A stretch of 64,000 nucleotides of DNA from Microbacterium sp. 1.5R (GTDB lineage Bacteria > Actinomycetota > Actinomycetes > Actinomycetales > Microbacteriaceae), in the NCBI RefSeq assembly GCF_007667425.1, contig NZ_VDRC01000001.1:124001-188000 (forward strand), given 5' to 3'. Below the pieces are notes generated by a model. That model did not search any database and was not told the origin of the DNA. It saw only the letters and a program-made list of their open reading frames with translations. Shown one piece after another: positions 15,923-25,352 of this stretch. How positions within the stretch are numbered: the first letter of the stretch is position 1; the number at the start of each line of letters is the position of its first letter. A program made the position numbers and the translations under genes.

Positions 15923-16554
15923 CGGGTGCTCCCCGGCTGGATGCTCGCGATGAACGCGTCGATGATGTGGCGGTTTCGCTCGTACTGACCCGGTGCCGTA
16001 CGCACGATGACCAACAACGCCGGCGCATCGTCGATCTGCTTCGGCTCACCGGTCGCCATCTTGAAAGACACCAGCAACTCCTCACCCGAGGGGCTCGAGC
16101 TCGTCTGACTCACCCCGACCAGTCCCGCCGTCGTCGTCACCGTCCCCCGACTGCCCGTCACCGCAGCCGGAGACTGCCCCTGTGAGGTCTCCACCTGATC
16201 GAGGAACGCCCCCGCATCCCCCGTGAATGCCGTGCCGCGCATCTCGATCGTCGTGCTACCGCTGGAGAGAAGCACATCGATGCCATCTGGAGGCTGTGTC
16301 CCGCCGCCCGTCCGCACCCCGGACTCCAACTGCCACCCCACTGGCGGCACCGCCCGCGCACCATCGCCGAGATCAATCACATCCCCCGCACGTATCGGGT
16401 CATCCCACGCGATCGCCGCGTTCGCGGCCGGCCATCCATAGATCAACGCCAGACACACACCAAGGGCTATCAGCGCTGCGGGGAAAGTCCGCACATCCAA
16501 GCCCAGAAAGCGATGCTCCACCGGCACCCGAATTCGCGAACGTTGAACCACCAT
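15919..16554 (-). CDS. Membrane-anchored hypothetical protein coupled to the PrsW gene
   Basis: A 211-residue protein with an N-terminal basic stretch, one transmembrane helix (about residues 25-48, AALIALGVCLALIYGW) and an outward-facing Ser/Thr/Gly-rich domain. No catalytic motif is recognised. Its stop overlaps the start of the PrsW gene by four bases, so the two are co-translated. By position it could be a substrate or partner of the protease, but that is inference only. The start ATG at 16552-16554 has no strong ribosome site. Confidence 0.65.
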   Translation of the reverse strand: MVVQRSRIRVPVEHRFLGLDVRTFPAALIALGVCLALIYGWPAANAAIAWDDPIRAGDVIDLGDGARAVPPVGWQLESGVRTGGGTQPPDGIDVLLSSGSTTIEMRGTAFTGDAGAFLDQVETSQGQSPAAVTGSRGTVTTTAGLVGVSQTSSSPSGEELLVSFKMATGEPKQIDDAPALLVIVRTAPGQYERNRHIIDAFIASIQPGSTR

Positions 16555-16722
16555 GAGACCCCCCGATCACACCGCCTGGCACTGCTAGACGCCTCAAGAG
16601 TCCCAGAATCCTTCGCGCTTGCCAAGGCTCTTTGAGACCGCACGTCGAACCCAGACGGCAGACGGGGCCGCCGGGGTAAACGCGTCAGGTGGAGGGTCAC
16701 CCGTGTGCCTGGTTAAATGCGG

Positions 16723-16795
16723 TGGGCCCTGCCGGGATCGAACCGACGACATCCACGGTGTAAACGTGGCGCTCTACCAGCTGAGCTAAAGGCCC
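16723..16795 (-). tRNA. tRNA-Val (anticodon TAC)
   Basis: The minus strand folds as a complete 73-base cloverleaf: acceptor GGGCCTT paired with AGGGCCC (one G-U), D arm with TAGCTCAGCTGGTAGAGC, anticodon arm CCACG-TTTACAC-CGTGG with TAC at positions 34-36, and T arm GTCGG-TTCGATC-CCGGC. The discriminator is A and the full CCA is not encoded. Confidence 0.97.
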
Positions 16796-16948
16796 TGGTG
16801 ACCTCAGTGTATCGGCAGACGGATGCGCACCGATGTCGTGGAAGAGGGATAGGCTGAGGGCGGCACGCGTTGTGAACAGCCGACAAGGCTGCCCGCGTCG
16901 CTTCCCGTTTCCTTGGCATGACCTGCCAGCATGACGAAAGGCTCCCCC

Positions 16949-19675
16949 GTGACTGTGCACGACCAGGATCCGTACTCCCAGGGCAACCTCGACAGCGATC
17001 CGGACGAGACGGGCGAGTGGCAGCAGTCGCTCGACGAGCTCGTCGAGGCCAAGGGCCACGGCCGTGGGCGCGAGATCATGCTCAGCCTGCTGAAGCGTTC
17101 CAAGGAGCTGCACCTCAGCGTGCCGATGGTACCGACCACCGACTACATCAACACGATCGCGGCCGAGAACGAGCCCGAGTTCCCCGGCGAAGAAGAGATC
17201 GAGCGCCGCTACCGCGCCTGGATCCGCTGGAACGCCGCGGTCACCGTGCATCGCGCGCAGCGCCCCGGCATCGGCGTCGGCGGCCACATCTCGACCTACG
17301 CGTCCTCGGCGGCGCTCTACGAGGTCGGCTTCAACCACTTCTTCCGCGGTGCCGACAACCCCGGCGGCGCCGACCAGATCTTCATCCAGGGTCACGCCTC
17401 CCCCGGCATCTACGCCCGGTCGTTCCTCGAGGGTCGCCTCACCGAGCAGAACCTCGACGGGTTCCGCCAGGAGCAGTCGCAGGCGCCGCACGGCATCCCC
17501 TCCTACCCGCACCCGCGTCAGATGCCCGAGTACTGGCAGTTCCCGACCGTGTCGATGGGCCTCGGGCCGATCAACGCGATCTACCAGGCCATGTCGAACA
17601 AGTACCTCGAGAACCGCGGCATCAAAGACACCTCCGACTCGCAGGTGTGGGCGTTCCTCGGCGACGGCGAGATGGACGAGATCGAGAGCCGCGGTCAGCT
17701 GCAGGTCGCGGCCAACGAGGGCCTCGACAACCTCAACTTCGTGATCAACTGCAACCTGCAGCGCCTCGACGGCCCTGTGCGCGGTAACGGCAAGATCATC
17801 CAGGAGCTGGAGTCGTACTTCCGCGGCGCCGGCTGGAACGTCATCAAGGTCGTCTGGGGCCGCGAGTGGGACGACCTGCTCGCCCGTGACACCGAGGGCG
17901 CGCTGCTCAACATCATGAACCAGACGCCGGATGGCGACTACCAGACGTACAAGGCCGAATCCGGCGCCTACGTCCGTGAGCACTTCTTCGGTAAGGACGA
18001 GCGCGCTGCGGCGCTCATCTCCGACTACACCGACGACCAGGTCTGGCACCTCAAGCGCGGTGGCCACGACTACCGCAAGGTGTACGCGGCGTTCAAGGCC
18101 GCGGCCGAGCACAAGGGCCAGCCGACGGTCATCCTGGCGAAGACGGTCAAGGGCTACGGCCTCGGGCCGCAGTTCGAGGGCCGCAACGCGACCCACCAGA
18201 TGAAGAAGATGACGCTGGACAACCTCAAGACGTTCCGCGACACCATGCACGTCCCGATCACGGACGCGCAGCTCGAAGAGAACCCGTATCTGCCCCCGTA
18301 CTACAACCCGGGACCCCAGGACGAGACGATCCAGTACATGCTCGAGCGCCGCAAGGCCCTCGGCGGCTTCCTCCCGGAGCGCCGCTCGACGCACGTCGGC
18401 CTCTCGCTGCCCGACGACGCCGCGTACGCGCTGCCGAAGAAGGGCTCTGGCACGCAGGAGATCGCGACGACGATGGCGTTCGTCCGTCTGCTGAAGGACC
18501 TGCTGCGCTCGAAGGAGTTCGGCCACCGGATCGTGCCGATCATCCCCGACGAGGCGCGCACGTTCGGCATGGACGCGTACTTCCCGACGGCGAAGATCTA
18601 CAACCCGAACGGTCAGCACTACACGTCGGTCGACCGCGAGCTGCTCCTCGCCTACAAGGAGAGCCCGCAGGGCCAGATCGTGCACGTCGGCATCAACGAG
18701 GCCGGAGCGCTGGCCGCGTTCACCGCCGCCGGCACGTCGTACGCCACGCACGGCGAGCCGCTGATCCCGATCTACATCTTCTACTCGATGTTCGGCTTCC
18801 AGCGCACCGGCGACGCCCAGTGGGCAGCCGGCGACCAGATGGCGCGCGGCTTCATCATCGGCGCCACCGCCGGCCGCACCACTCTCACGGGTGAGGGCCT
18901 GCAGCATGCCGACGGCCACTCGCACCTGCTCGCGTCGACCAATCCGGCGACGGTGTCGTACGACCCCGCCTACGGCTACGAGATCGCCCACATCGTGCGG
19001 GACGGCCTCGAGCGCATGTACGGCGGCAACCACCCCGACCCGAACGTCATGTACTACATGACGGTCTACAACGAGCCGCTCGTGCAGCCCAAGGAGCCGG
19101 AGGACGTGGATGTCGACGGCATCGTGCGCGGCATCCACCGCGTCTCGGTCGGCGGGGGCGACGGCCCCCGCGCACAGCTGTTCGCCTCGGGCGTCGGCCT
19201 CCCCTGGGCCCTCGAAGCACAGGAGCTGCTGAAGAACGACTGGAACGTCGTCGCCGATGTCTGGTCGGTGACCTCGTGGACCGAGCTGCGCCGCGACGGC
19301 CTCGCCGCCGATCAGCACAACTTCCTGCACCCCGACGAGGAACCCCGCACCGCGTACCTCACGCAGAAGCTGCAGGGCGCCGAGGGTCCGGTCGTCGCGG
19401 TCAGCGACTTCATGCACGCCGTGCAGGACCAGATCCGCCCGTGGGTGCCGAACCGCTACGCCACGCTCGGCGCCGACGACTTCGGCTTCTCCGACACGCG
19501 CGCCGCCGCTCGCCGCTACTTCAAGATCGACGGGCCGTCGATCGTGGTGCGCACGCTGCAGTCGCTCGCCGAAGAGGGCAAGGTCGACCGCTCGCTCGCG
19601 GCGCAGGCCATCGAGAAGTACCGCCTGCACGACGTGAACGCCGGCACGAGCGGCAACGCAGGCGGCGAAAGCTGA
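16949..19675 (+). CDS. aceE: Pyruvate dehydrogenase E1 component, homodimeric AceE
   Basis: AceE decarboxylates pyruvate with thiamine diphosphate and passes the acetyl group to the E2 lipoyl domain. The product of about 908 residues is the homodimeric type used by actinobacteria. Family segments are clear: [28 protein letters not shown] near the start, [24 protein letters not shown], the ThDP motif [14 protein letters not shown] with [21 protein letters not shown], and [24 protein letters not shown]. The GTG 16949-16951 has AAAGG seven bases upstream; the ATG at 16931 is the alternative. It sits in front of the FasR-type regulator and the FAS II genes, so acetyl-CoA supply and fatty-acid synthesis are side by side. 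Confidence 0.97.
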   Translation: MTVHDQDPYSQGNLDSDPDETGEWQQSLDELVEAKGHGRGREIMLSLLKRSKELHLSVPMVPTTDYINTIAAENEPEFPGEEEIERRYRAWIRWNAAVTVHRAQRPGIGVGGHISTYASSAALYEVGFNHFFRGADNPGGADQIFIQGHASPGIYARSFLEGRLTEQNLDGFRQEQSQAPHGIPSYPHPRQMPEYWQFPTVSMGLGPINAIYQAMSNKYLENRGIKDTSDSQVWAFLGDGEMDEIESRGQLQVAANEGLDNLNFVINCNLQRLDGPVRGNGKIIQELESYFRGAGWNVIKVVWGREWDDLLARDTEGALLNIMNQTPDGDYQTYKAESGAYVREHFFGKDERAAALISDYTDDQVWHLKRGGHDYRKVYAAFKAAAEHKGQPTVILAKTVKGYGLGPQFEGRNATHQMKKMTLDNLKTFRDTMHVPITDAQLEENPYLPPYYNPGPQDETIQYMLERRKALGGFLPERRSTHVGLSLPDDAAYALPKKGSGTQEIATTMAFVRLLKDLLRSKEFGHRIVPIIPDEARTFGMDAYFPTAKIYNPNGQHYTSVDRELLLAYKESPQGQIVHVGINEAGALAAFTAAGTSYATHGEPLIPIYIFYSMFGFQRTGDAQWAAGDQMARGFIIGATAGRTTLTGEGLQHADGHSHLLASTNPATVSYDPAYGYEIAHIVRDGLERMYGGNHPDPNVMYYMTVYNEPLVQPKEPEDVDVDGIVRGIHRVSVGGGDGPRAQLFASGVGLPWALEAQELLKNDWNVVADVWSVTSWTELRRDGLAADQHNFLHPDEEPRTAYLTQKLQGAEGPVVAVSDFMHAVQDQIRPWVPNRYATLGADDFGFSDTRAAARRYFKIDGPSIVVRTLQSLAEEGKVDRSLAAQAIEKYRLHDVNAGTSGNAGGES

Positions 19676-19706
19676 GCCATCGGTGACAGGATCGTCTCCT
19701 CGCGGC

Positions 19707-20906
19707 ATGGACAAGGCCGCGACTCTCACCTGGCTGCGGCGGATCTCCGGTGACATCGCCTCGGTGACGATCAAGCGCCTGGAGGACACGCTCCCCTGGT
19801 ACGCCGACATGCCACCGGCCCGCCGCTCCGCGGTCGGGCTGGTGGCGCAGGCGGGCATCACCTCGTTCATCCAGTGGTACGAGGACCCCACGTCGACGCC
19901 GTGGATCGCCGCCGACATCTTCGCCGCCGCTCCGCGTGAGCTGCTGCGCAGCGTGAGCCTGCAGCAGACGCTGCAGCTGATCCGCGTCACGGTCGAGGTC
20001 ACCGAGGAGCGCGTCGCCGGCAGGGGCGAGGATCTGCGCGAGGCGATCCTCCTCTACTCGCGCGATGTCGCGTTCGCGGCGGCCGACGTCTACGCGCGCG
20101 CCGCCGAGGCCCGTGGCCTGTGGGACGCCCGACTCGAAGCCCTCGTCGTCGATTCGATCCTCACGGGCGAGGCCGACGAAGAGCTCCCGAGCCGCATCGC
20201 CGCCCTCGGCTGGCACGGCCATGGCGAGGTCGCGGTGCTCGTCGGCACGACTCCTCCGCAGTTCGATGTCGACCTCGTCCGCCGCACCGCCCGCAAGCTC
20301 GCGGTCGACGTGCTGATCGGAGTGCAGGGCTCACGCCTCGTGCTGGTGATCGGGCGTGCTCGCGTCCCCGGACAGGAGAACGAGGACGAGGAGGAACTCG
20401 GCTTCGACGAGATCGCCGCGCGCCTGGAACCCTCGTTCGGCCCCGGGTACGTCGTGCTGGGTCCGGCCGTCGCCGCACTCGTCGACGCCAGCCAGAGCGC
20501 CAGGGCGGCACTCGCCGGGTTCGCTGTCGCGCGCGCCTGGCGCAGCGCGCCCCGCCCCGTCGAGGCCGACGATCTGCTGCCCGAGCGAGCTCTCGCGGGC
20601 GACCCGCTCGCCAAGCAGACGCTCATCGAGCGGATCTACCGCCCGCTGCAGGCGCACTCGACCGACCTGGTCACGACCCTGTGGAGCTACCTCGACAACG
20701 GCCGCTCGCTCGAAGCGACGGCCCGCGAGCTGTTCGTGCACCCCAACACCGTGCGCTACCGCCTGAAGCGGGTGAGCGAGGTGATCGGCTGGGACGCCAC
20801 GGGGCCGCGCGAAGCGCTCATCCTGCAGACCGCGCTGATCCTCGGTTCGATCGGTGCCGCAGACCAGGGGCGCCGGCGCGCTCCGCTGCGTCGGCCGTCG
20901 CGCTGA
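19707..20906 (+). CDS. fasR: FasR/MabR-type (PucR/CdaR family) regulator of fatty-acid synthesis
   Basis: A 399-residue regulator with a helical N-terminal region (RLEDTLPWYADMPPARRSAVGLVAQAGITSFIQW), a central GGDEF-like domain, and a C-terminal PucR-type helix-turn-helix, ATARELFVHPNTVRYRLKRVSEVIGWD. In Streptomyces the protein in this place directly before fabD is FasR, an activator of the fab operon. In mycobacteria the equivalent (Rv2242, MabR) also sits between aceE and fabD. The same context here supports the same job. The start could also be the GTG 19683. A palindrome between this gene and fabD is a likely binding site. Confidence 0.85.
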   Translation: MDKAATLTWLRRISGDIASVTIKRLEDTLPWYADMPPARRSAVGLVAQAGITSFIQWYEDPTSTPWIAADIFAAAPRELLRSVSLQQTLQLIRVTVEVTEERVAGRGEDLREAILLYSRDVAFAAADVYARAAEARGLWDARLEALVVDSILTGEADEELPSRIAALGWHGHGEVAVLVGTTPPQFDVDLVRRTARKLAVDVLIGVQGSRLVLVIGRARVPGQENEDEEELGFDEIAARLEPSFGPGYVVLGPAVAALVDASQSARAALAGFAVARAWRSAPRPVEADDLLPERALAGDPLAKQTLIERIYRPLQAHSTDLVTTLWSYLDNGRSLEATARELFVHPNTVRYRLKRVSEVIGWDATGPREALILQTALILGSIGAADQGRRRAPLRRPSR

Positions 20907-20940
20907 CCCCCGCCTCGCCGTCAACCCGCTGTACGCCACT

Positions 20941-20965
20941 CACAACGGTTCGGCCGAAACTTGTG
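20941..20965. promoter_or_regulatory. Palindrome upstream of fabD, candidate FasR/MabR operator
   Basis: CACAA-N3-TTCGGCCGAA-N2-TTGTG: a perfect 10-base core palindrome (20949-20958) with outer CACAA/TTGTG arms that are one base off symmetry. It lies 46 bases before the fabD start, where an activator or repressor of the fab operon should bind. Confidence 0.45.
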
Positions 20966-20998
20966 ATGGATCATCCACCGCTCACGGCAGATCGTTGG

Positions 20999-21004
20999 CA
21001 GACT
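20999..21004 (+). promoter_or_regulatory. -10-like element at fabD
   Basis: CAGACT six bases before the GTG start, the spacing seen at the leaderless genes of this window. Confidence 0.3.
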
Positions 21005-21010
21005 GGGGAT

Positions 21011-21931
21011 GTGATTGTCGTCGTATGCCCAGGACAGGGCTCCCAGACCCCCGGTTTCCTCTCCCCCTGGCTCGAACTGGACGGCGTCGCTGAGACCGTC
21101 GCCGCGTTCTCCGAGGCAGCGGAGGTCGACCTCCGCCTCCACGGCACCGAGTCGGATGCCGACACGATCCGCGACACGCGCATCGCGCAGCCGCTCATCG
21201 TCGCCGCGTCTCTCGTCGCCGGCTCGGCGTTGGAGTCGCGCGCGGGCCGCCGCGCCGACGGCGTGGCCGGCCACTCGGTCGGCGAGATCGCCGCACTGGC
21301 GAACAGCGGAGTGATCGACGCCGAGACCGGCATGCGCCTGGTCGGCATCCGCGGTCGTGCGATGGCGGACGCCGCGGCGCAGACGCCGACCGGCATGAGC
21401 GCGGTCCTCGGAGGGGACGAGGATGCCGTCCTCGCCCGCCTCGCCGAACTCGGCCTGTCCCCCGCGAACTACAACGGCGGCGGTCAGCTCGTCGTCGCCG
21501 GCGAACTCGACGCGCTGGCGGCTCTGGCGGCCGACCCTCTCAAGGGCACTCGCGTGATCCCGCTGCAGGTCGCCGGTGCCTTCCACACGTCGTTCATGGC
21601 CCCGGCCGTCGACGCGCTGCGCGAGGCCGTGGCCGACGTCGCCCCCGCCGACCCGTCGATCACGCTCTGGACCAACCGCGACGGGTCCGTCGTCTCCGAG
21701 GGGCAGCTGGCCCTCGACTACCTCGTCGACCAAGTGTCGTCCCCCGTGCGCTGGGACCTCTGCATGGCGTCCTTCGCCGAGCAGAGCATCACCGGCCTCA
21801 TCGAGCTCGCCCCGGCCGGCGCCCTCACCGGACTCGCCAAGCGCGGGCTCCGCGGCGTGCCGACCGTGGCCGTCAAGACCCCCGAAGACCTCGACGCGGC
21901 CGTCGCGCTGCTGAACGGAGAAGCCGCATGA
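21011..21931 (+). CDS. fabD: Malonyl-CoA:ACP transacylase FabD
   Basis: FabD moves malonyl from CoA to ACP, giving the extender unit for FAS II. The 306-residue protein begins with IVVVCPGQGSQTPGFL (GQGSQ loop), has the nucleophile in GHSVGE (Ser89), and the later AGAFHTSFM segment supplies the catalytic His. The frame is open far upstream, but only from the GTG 21011 does it match the family. It overlaps fabH by four bases (ATGA), so the two are co-translated. Confidence 0.95.
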   Translation: MIVVVCPGQGSQTPGFLSPWLELDGVAETVAAFSEAAEVDLRLHGTESDADTIRDTRIAQPLIVAASLVAGSALESRAGRRADGVAGHSVGEIAALANSGVIDAETGMRLVGIRGRAMADAAAQTPTGMSAVLGGDEDAVLARLAELGLSPANYNGGGQLVVAGELDALAALAADPLKGTRVIPLQVAGAFHTSFMAPAVDALREAVADVAPADPSITLWTNRDGSVVSEGQLALDYLVDQVSSPVRWDLCMASFAEQSITGLIELAPAGALTGLAKRGLRGVPTVAVKTPEDLDAAVALLNGEAA

Positions 21932-22929
21932 CCGCCACGCTGACCCAGCTCACCGGTCCCGCGTACACGCGCATCTACTCGTACGGCGCCGCCCGCGGCG
22001 AGAACGCCGTCCCGAACGACGACCTCGTCGGCCCGATCGACTCGAGCGATGAGTGGATCCGCCAGCGCACCGGCATCGTGACCCGCACCCGTGCGGACAA
22101 GGGCACCGACGCGATCGACCTCGCGACCACGGCCGCCGCCGAGGCGATCGAGAAGTCCGGCGTCCCCGCCGACCAGGTCGATCTCGTGATCGTCGCGACC
22201 ATCAGCAACCCGAAGCAGACGCCGTCCGTCTCGGCGATCGTGGCCGACCGCGTCGGCGCGAACCCGGCGGCCGCGTACGACATCAACGCGGCGTGCGCCG
22301 GGTACGCCTACGCCGTTGCCCAGGCCGACGCCCTGATCCGCGCCGGCGCCGCCCGCTACGCGCTGGTGATCGGCACGGAGAAGCTCTCCGACATCGTCGA
22401 CCCGACCGACCGCAGCATCTCCTTCCTGCTCGGCGACGGCGCAGGCGCCGCTCTCATCGGCCCCAGCGACACGCCGGGCATCGCCCCCGCGGTATGGGGC
22501 TCAGACGGCTCCAAGGCCGACGCCGTCGGCATGAACGGCACCCTCACCGACTTCCGCGATGGCGACGTGCCGTGGCCGACTCTGCGCCAGGAGGGACAGA
22601 CGGTCTTCCGCTGGGCGGTCTGGGAGATGGCGAAGGTCGCCCGCGAGGCGCTCGACAAGGCGGGCGTCGGCCCCGACGACATCGCCGCGTTCATCCCCCA
22701 CCAGGCGAACATGCGCATCATCGACGAGTTCGCGAAGCAGTTGAAGCTGCCCGAGACGACGGTGATCGCGCGCGACATCGAGACCACTGGCAACACCTCG
22801 GCGGCCTCCATCCCGCTCGCGAGCCACCGGCTCATGGCCGAGCACCCCGAGCTGTCGGGCGGACTCGCGCTGCAGATCGGGTTCGGCGCGGGGCTCGTCT
22901 TCGCCGCACAGGTCGTCGTCCTTCCCTGA
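21928..22929 (+). CDS. fabH: Beta-ketoacyl-ACP synthase III FabH
   Basis: FabH starts each fatty acid by condensing a short acyl-CoA with malonyl-ACP. At 333 residues it has the normal length. The Cys-His-Asn triad is visible as NAACAGYAYAV (Cys123), PHQANMRI and TTGNTSAASIPLA. In actinobacteria this enzyme often prefers branched or short primers and sets the iso/anteiso pattern. It is second in fabD-fabH-acpP-fabF. Confidence 0.96.
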   Translation: MTATLTQLTGPAYTRIYSYGAARGENAVPNDDLVGPIDSSDEWIRQRTGIVTRTRADKGTDAIDLATTAAAEAIEKSGVPADQVDLVIVATISNPKQTPSVSAIVADRVGANPAAAYDINAACAGYAYAVAQADALIRAGAARYALVIGTEKLSDIVDPTDRSISFLLGDGAGAALIGPSDTPGIAPAVWGSDGSKADAVGMNGTLTDFRDGDVPWPTLRQEGQTVFRWAVWEMAKVAREALDKAGVGPDDIAAFIPHQANMRIIDEFAKQLKLPETTVIARDIETTGNTSAASIPLASHRLMAEHPELSGGLALQIGFGAGLVFAAQVVVLP

Positions 22930-22947
22930 GAAAGCGCTGACCTTCCC

Positions 22948-22953
22948 TAGACT
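22948..22953 (+). promoter_or_regulatory. -10-like TAGACT ahead of acpP
   Basis: TAGACT 46 bases before the acpP ATG, with no clear -35. An internal promoter here would fit the high acyl-carrier-protein need. A purine-rich AAGAAAAGGAAGA ribosome site follows. Confidence 0.35.
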
Positions 22954-22998
22954 GTTCCACGGTTCCGAAATCAACCCCGTAAGAAAAGGAAGACCACC

Positions 22999-23247
22999 AT
23001 GGCTTTCACCAACGATGAGGTCCTCGCGGGCCTCGCAGAGCTCATCACCGACGAGACCGGTATCAACGCCTCCGAGGTCGCCCTCGAGAAGTCGTTCACG
23101 GACGACCTCGACATCGACTCGATCTCGATGATGACGATCGTCGTCAACGCCGAGGAGAAGTTCGGCGTCACCATCCCCGACGACGAGGTCAAGAACCTCA
23201 AGACGGTCGGCGACGCGGTCAACTTCATCGTCGCAGGCCAGGAGTAA
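22999..23247 (+). CDS. acpP: Acyl carrier protein AcpP
   Basis: The small acidic carrier of FAS II. It has 82 residues with the phosphopantetheine site DLDIDSISMMTIV (Ser41) and the four-helix ACP pattern. A strong ribosome site (AAAAGGAAG) lies about eight bases before the ATG. It is separated from fabH by 69 bases holding a TAGACT element, and from fabF by a strong hairpin, so its mRNA level is probably set separately. Confidence 0.97.
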   Translation: MAFTNDEVLAGLAELITDETGINASEVALEKSFTDDLDIDSISMMTIVVNAEEKFGVTIPDDEVKNLKTVGDAVNFIVAGQE

Positions 23248-23255
23248 TCCACTCA

Positions 23256-23290
23256 GGATGCCACCCCCGCGTCAGCGGGGCGTGGCATCC
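23256..23290 (+). terminator. Strong hairpin between acpP and fabF (terminator or attenuator)
   Basis: GGATGCCAC-CCCCGC, loop GTCA, GCGGGG-C-GTGGCATCC: a 15-pair stem with one bulged C, followed by TCTGCCTTGCC. It lies inside the operon, eight bases past the acpP stop. It should reduce read-through into fabF or protect the acpP 3' end. Confidence 0.65.
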
Positions 23291-23337
23291 TCTGCCTTGC
23301 CCATCATCTGTTCGATCCGCCTGACAAGGAACCACAC

Positions 23338-24576
23338 ATGACCAAGCGCATCGTCGTCACCGGGATCGGTGCCACGTCCGCCATCGGCGGCACCGCCCCC
23401 GAGAACTGGGCCAATCTTCTGGCCGGTGTCTCGGGAGCCCGCACGCTCGAGCACGACTGGGTCGAGCAGTACCAGCTCCCCGTCACCTTCGCCGCCGAGG
23501 CATCCGTCCGCCCCGAAGAGGTGCTGCCTCGCCACGAGGCCAAGCGCCTCGACCCGTCGTCGCAGTTCGCTCTCATCGCCGCTCGTGAGGCGTGGGCCGA
23601 CGCCGGCTCCCCCGAAGTCGCCCCCGAGCGTCTCGGCGTCGACTTCGCCACCGGCATCGGAGGTCTCTGGACGCTGCTCGACGCGTGGGACACCCTGCGT
23701 GAGAAGGGCCCGCGACGCGTGATGCCCTTGACGGTGCCGATGCTCATGCCCAACGCGGCAGCCGGCAACCTCTCGCTGCAGTTCGAGGCGCGCGCCTACG
23801 CGCAGACCGTGGTGAGCGCCTGCGCCTCGAGCACCGAGTCGCTCATCCACGCCTACGATCACCTGCAGGAGGGTCTCGCCGACGTCGTGATCGCCGGCGG
23901 CACCGAATCGGCGATCCACCCGATCACCATAGCGTCGTTCGCCTCCGCCCAGGCGCTCTCCCGGCGCAACGACGACCCGGCCACGGCGTCCCGCCCCGGA
24001 GCCATCGACCGTGACGGCTTCGTGATGGGAGAGGGCGCCGCCGCCCTCATCCTCGAGACGGAAGAGCATGCGAAGGCGCGCGGCGCGAAGATCTACGGAT
24101 ACGTCCTCGGCGGATCCGTCACGGCCGACGCGTATCACATCACCGGCAACGACCCCGAGGGCAACGGTGCGGCTCGCGCGGTGACCCAGGCGCTCGAAGG
24201 CGCGGGCATCAGCCCCGACCAGGTGACCCACATCAACGCGCACGCGACGTCGACGCCCGTCGGCGACCCGAACGAGTACGTGGCCCTGAGGAAGGTGTTC
24301 GGCGACCGGATCGACGACATCCCCGTGTCGGCGACGAAGGCCTCGACCGGGCACCTGCTCGGCGGTACCGGCGCCCTGGAGGCGATCTTCTCGCTGCTCG
24401 CCCTGCGTGACCGCGTCGCACCGCCGACGATCAACATGACCGAGCCCGACCCGGCCGTTCCGTTCAAGCTCTCCGGCGAGACGCAGGCCCTCGGCGACGG
24501 ACCCCAGGTCGCGATCAGCAACTCCTTCGGCTTCGGCGGGCACAACGCCGTCGCGGTGTTCGCCAGCGCCGACTGA
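23338..24576 (+). CDS. fabF: Beta-ketoacyl-ACP synthase II FabF/KasA type
   Basis: FabF elongates acyl-ACP with malonyl-ACP. The 412-residue protein has VVSACASSTES (Cys162), HINAHATSTPVGD and KASTGHLLGGTGALEA for the two catalytic His residues, and the glycine loop SNSFGFGGHN near the C-terminus. AAGGA lies nine bases before the ATG. It is the last gene of the cluster and is followed by a long hairpin. Confidence 0.96.
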   Translation: MTKRIVVTGIGATSAIGGTAPENWANLLAGVSGARTLEHDWVEQYQLPVTFAAEASVRPEEVLPRHEAKRLDPSSQFALIAAREAWADAGSPEVAPERLGVDFATGIGGLWTLLDAWDTLREKGPRRVMPLTVPMLMPNAAAGNLSLQFEARAYAQTVVSACASSTESLIHAYDHLQEGLADVVIAGGTESAIHPITIASFASAQALSRRNDDPATASRPGAIDRDGFVMGEGAAALILETEEHAKARGAKIYGYVLGGSVTADAYHITGNDPEGNGAARAVTQALEGAGISPDQVTHINAHATSTPVGDPNEYVALRKVFGDRIDDIPVSATKASTGHLLGGTGALEAIFSLLALRDRVAPPTINMTEPDPAVPFKLSGETQALGDGPQVAISNSFGFGGHNAVAVFASAD

Positions 24577-24589
24577 TCCGCAGCCCCGA

Positions 24590-24634
24590 GAAGCGCCGTG
24601 CCGCTCTGCGCATCGCAGAGCAGCACGGCGCTTC
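24590..24634. terminator. Bidirectional terminator between fabF and the YczE gene
   Basis: GAAGCGCCGTGC and GCTCTGCG pair with CGCAGAGC and GCACGGCGCTTC around CAT: about 20 pairs with one C-A mismatch. It sits between two converging genes. Confidence 0.8.
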
Positions 24635-24645
24635 GTCGTACGGTC

Positions 24646-25302
24646 TCAGCGCCTCGCGAGCTGCCGGGATCGGGCCTCGCGCAAACGCGTGCACCACGGG
24701 AGGAAGAGGCCGACGAGAGGTCCGACCCCGAACGCGAACAGCACCGTGCCGACACCCACCGGCCCGCCGAGCAGGAACCCCACGAGCAGCACGCTGCCCT
24801 CGATGAGGGTGCGCACGATCCACACGCGCCAGCCGGTGCGACGCACGAGTCCTGTCATGAGACCGTCACGGGGGCCGGGGCCGAAGTCGGCCGCGATGTA
24901 CAGACCGGTGGCGAAGGCGAGCAGCACGAGACCCGCGACGAACATCGGGGCGCCGACCCAGACGGACGGCGGCGTCGGGACGAGCGCGAGTGCGAGGTCG
25001 GCGCTCGGGCCGACCAGCAGAGCGTTGAGCAGCGTTCCGAGTCCGACCCGTTGGCGCAGCGGGATCCACAGGATCAGCACCAGGATGGACACGAGCACGG
25101 TCACGAGGCCGTAGCCGAGTCCGGTGCTGCCGGAGACCCCGAGAGCCAGGACGTCCCAGGGCGCCACACCGATGCCGCCGCGCACCATGAGCCCGAGTGC
25201 GACGCCGTAGAGGAAGAGCCCGACGAGGAGCTGCGCAAGGCGCTCGGCGAGATCGCGGCGGCTCGTCGCGGTGATCGGGAGGAAGACGGACCGGATGTGC
25301 AT
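24646..25302 (-). CDS. YczE/YitT-type membrane protein
   Basis: A 218-residue protein with about six helices and the loop GIGVAPWDVLALGVS and YIAADFGPGPRDGLMTGL, which mark the YczE family. Proteins of this kind are often encoded next to MocR-type regulators, as here, and are thought to be transporters controlled by them; the substrate is unknown. The ATG at 25300-25302 is the preferred start. The frame upstream runs into the divergent control region and is not likely coding. Confidence 0.82.
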   Translation of the reverse strand: MHIRSVFLPITATSRRDLAERLAQLLVGLFLYGVALGLMVRGGIGVAPWDVLALGVSGSTGLGYGLVTVLVSILVLILWIPLRQRVGLGTLLNALLVGPSADLALALVPTPPSVWVGAPMFVAGLVLLAFATGLYIAADFGPGPRDGLMTGLVRRTGWRVWIVRTLIEGSVLLVGFLLGGPVGVGTVLFAFGVGPLVGLFLPWCTRLREARSRQLARR

Positions 25303-25352
25303 CACTCCATCGTGGCGGCGCAGCACCGTGAGACGGCGAGTCCACTCCCGGA

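Noticed and set aside
13719..16722. Integrated island with att repeats at tRNA-Val
   Set aside because: No integrase and no copy of the tRNA 3' end (such as GGTGGGCCCTGCCGGG) was seen to the left, so only a weak island idea is kept.
16697..20002. A 1101-codon minus-strand open frame opposite aceE
   Set aside because: No family motif; antisense to a certain gene. Same for the 832-codon frame at 59948-62446 opposite pgi and zwf.
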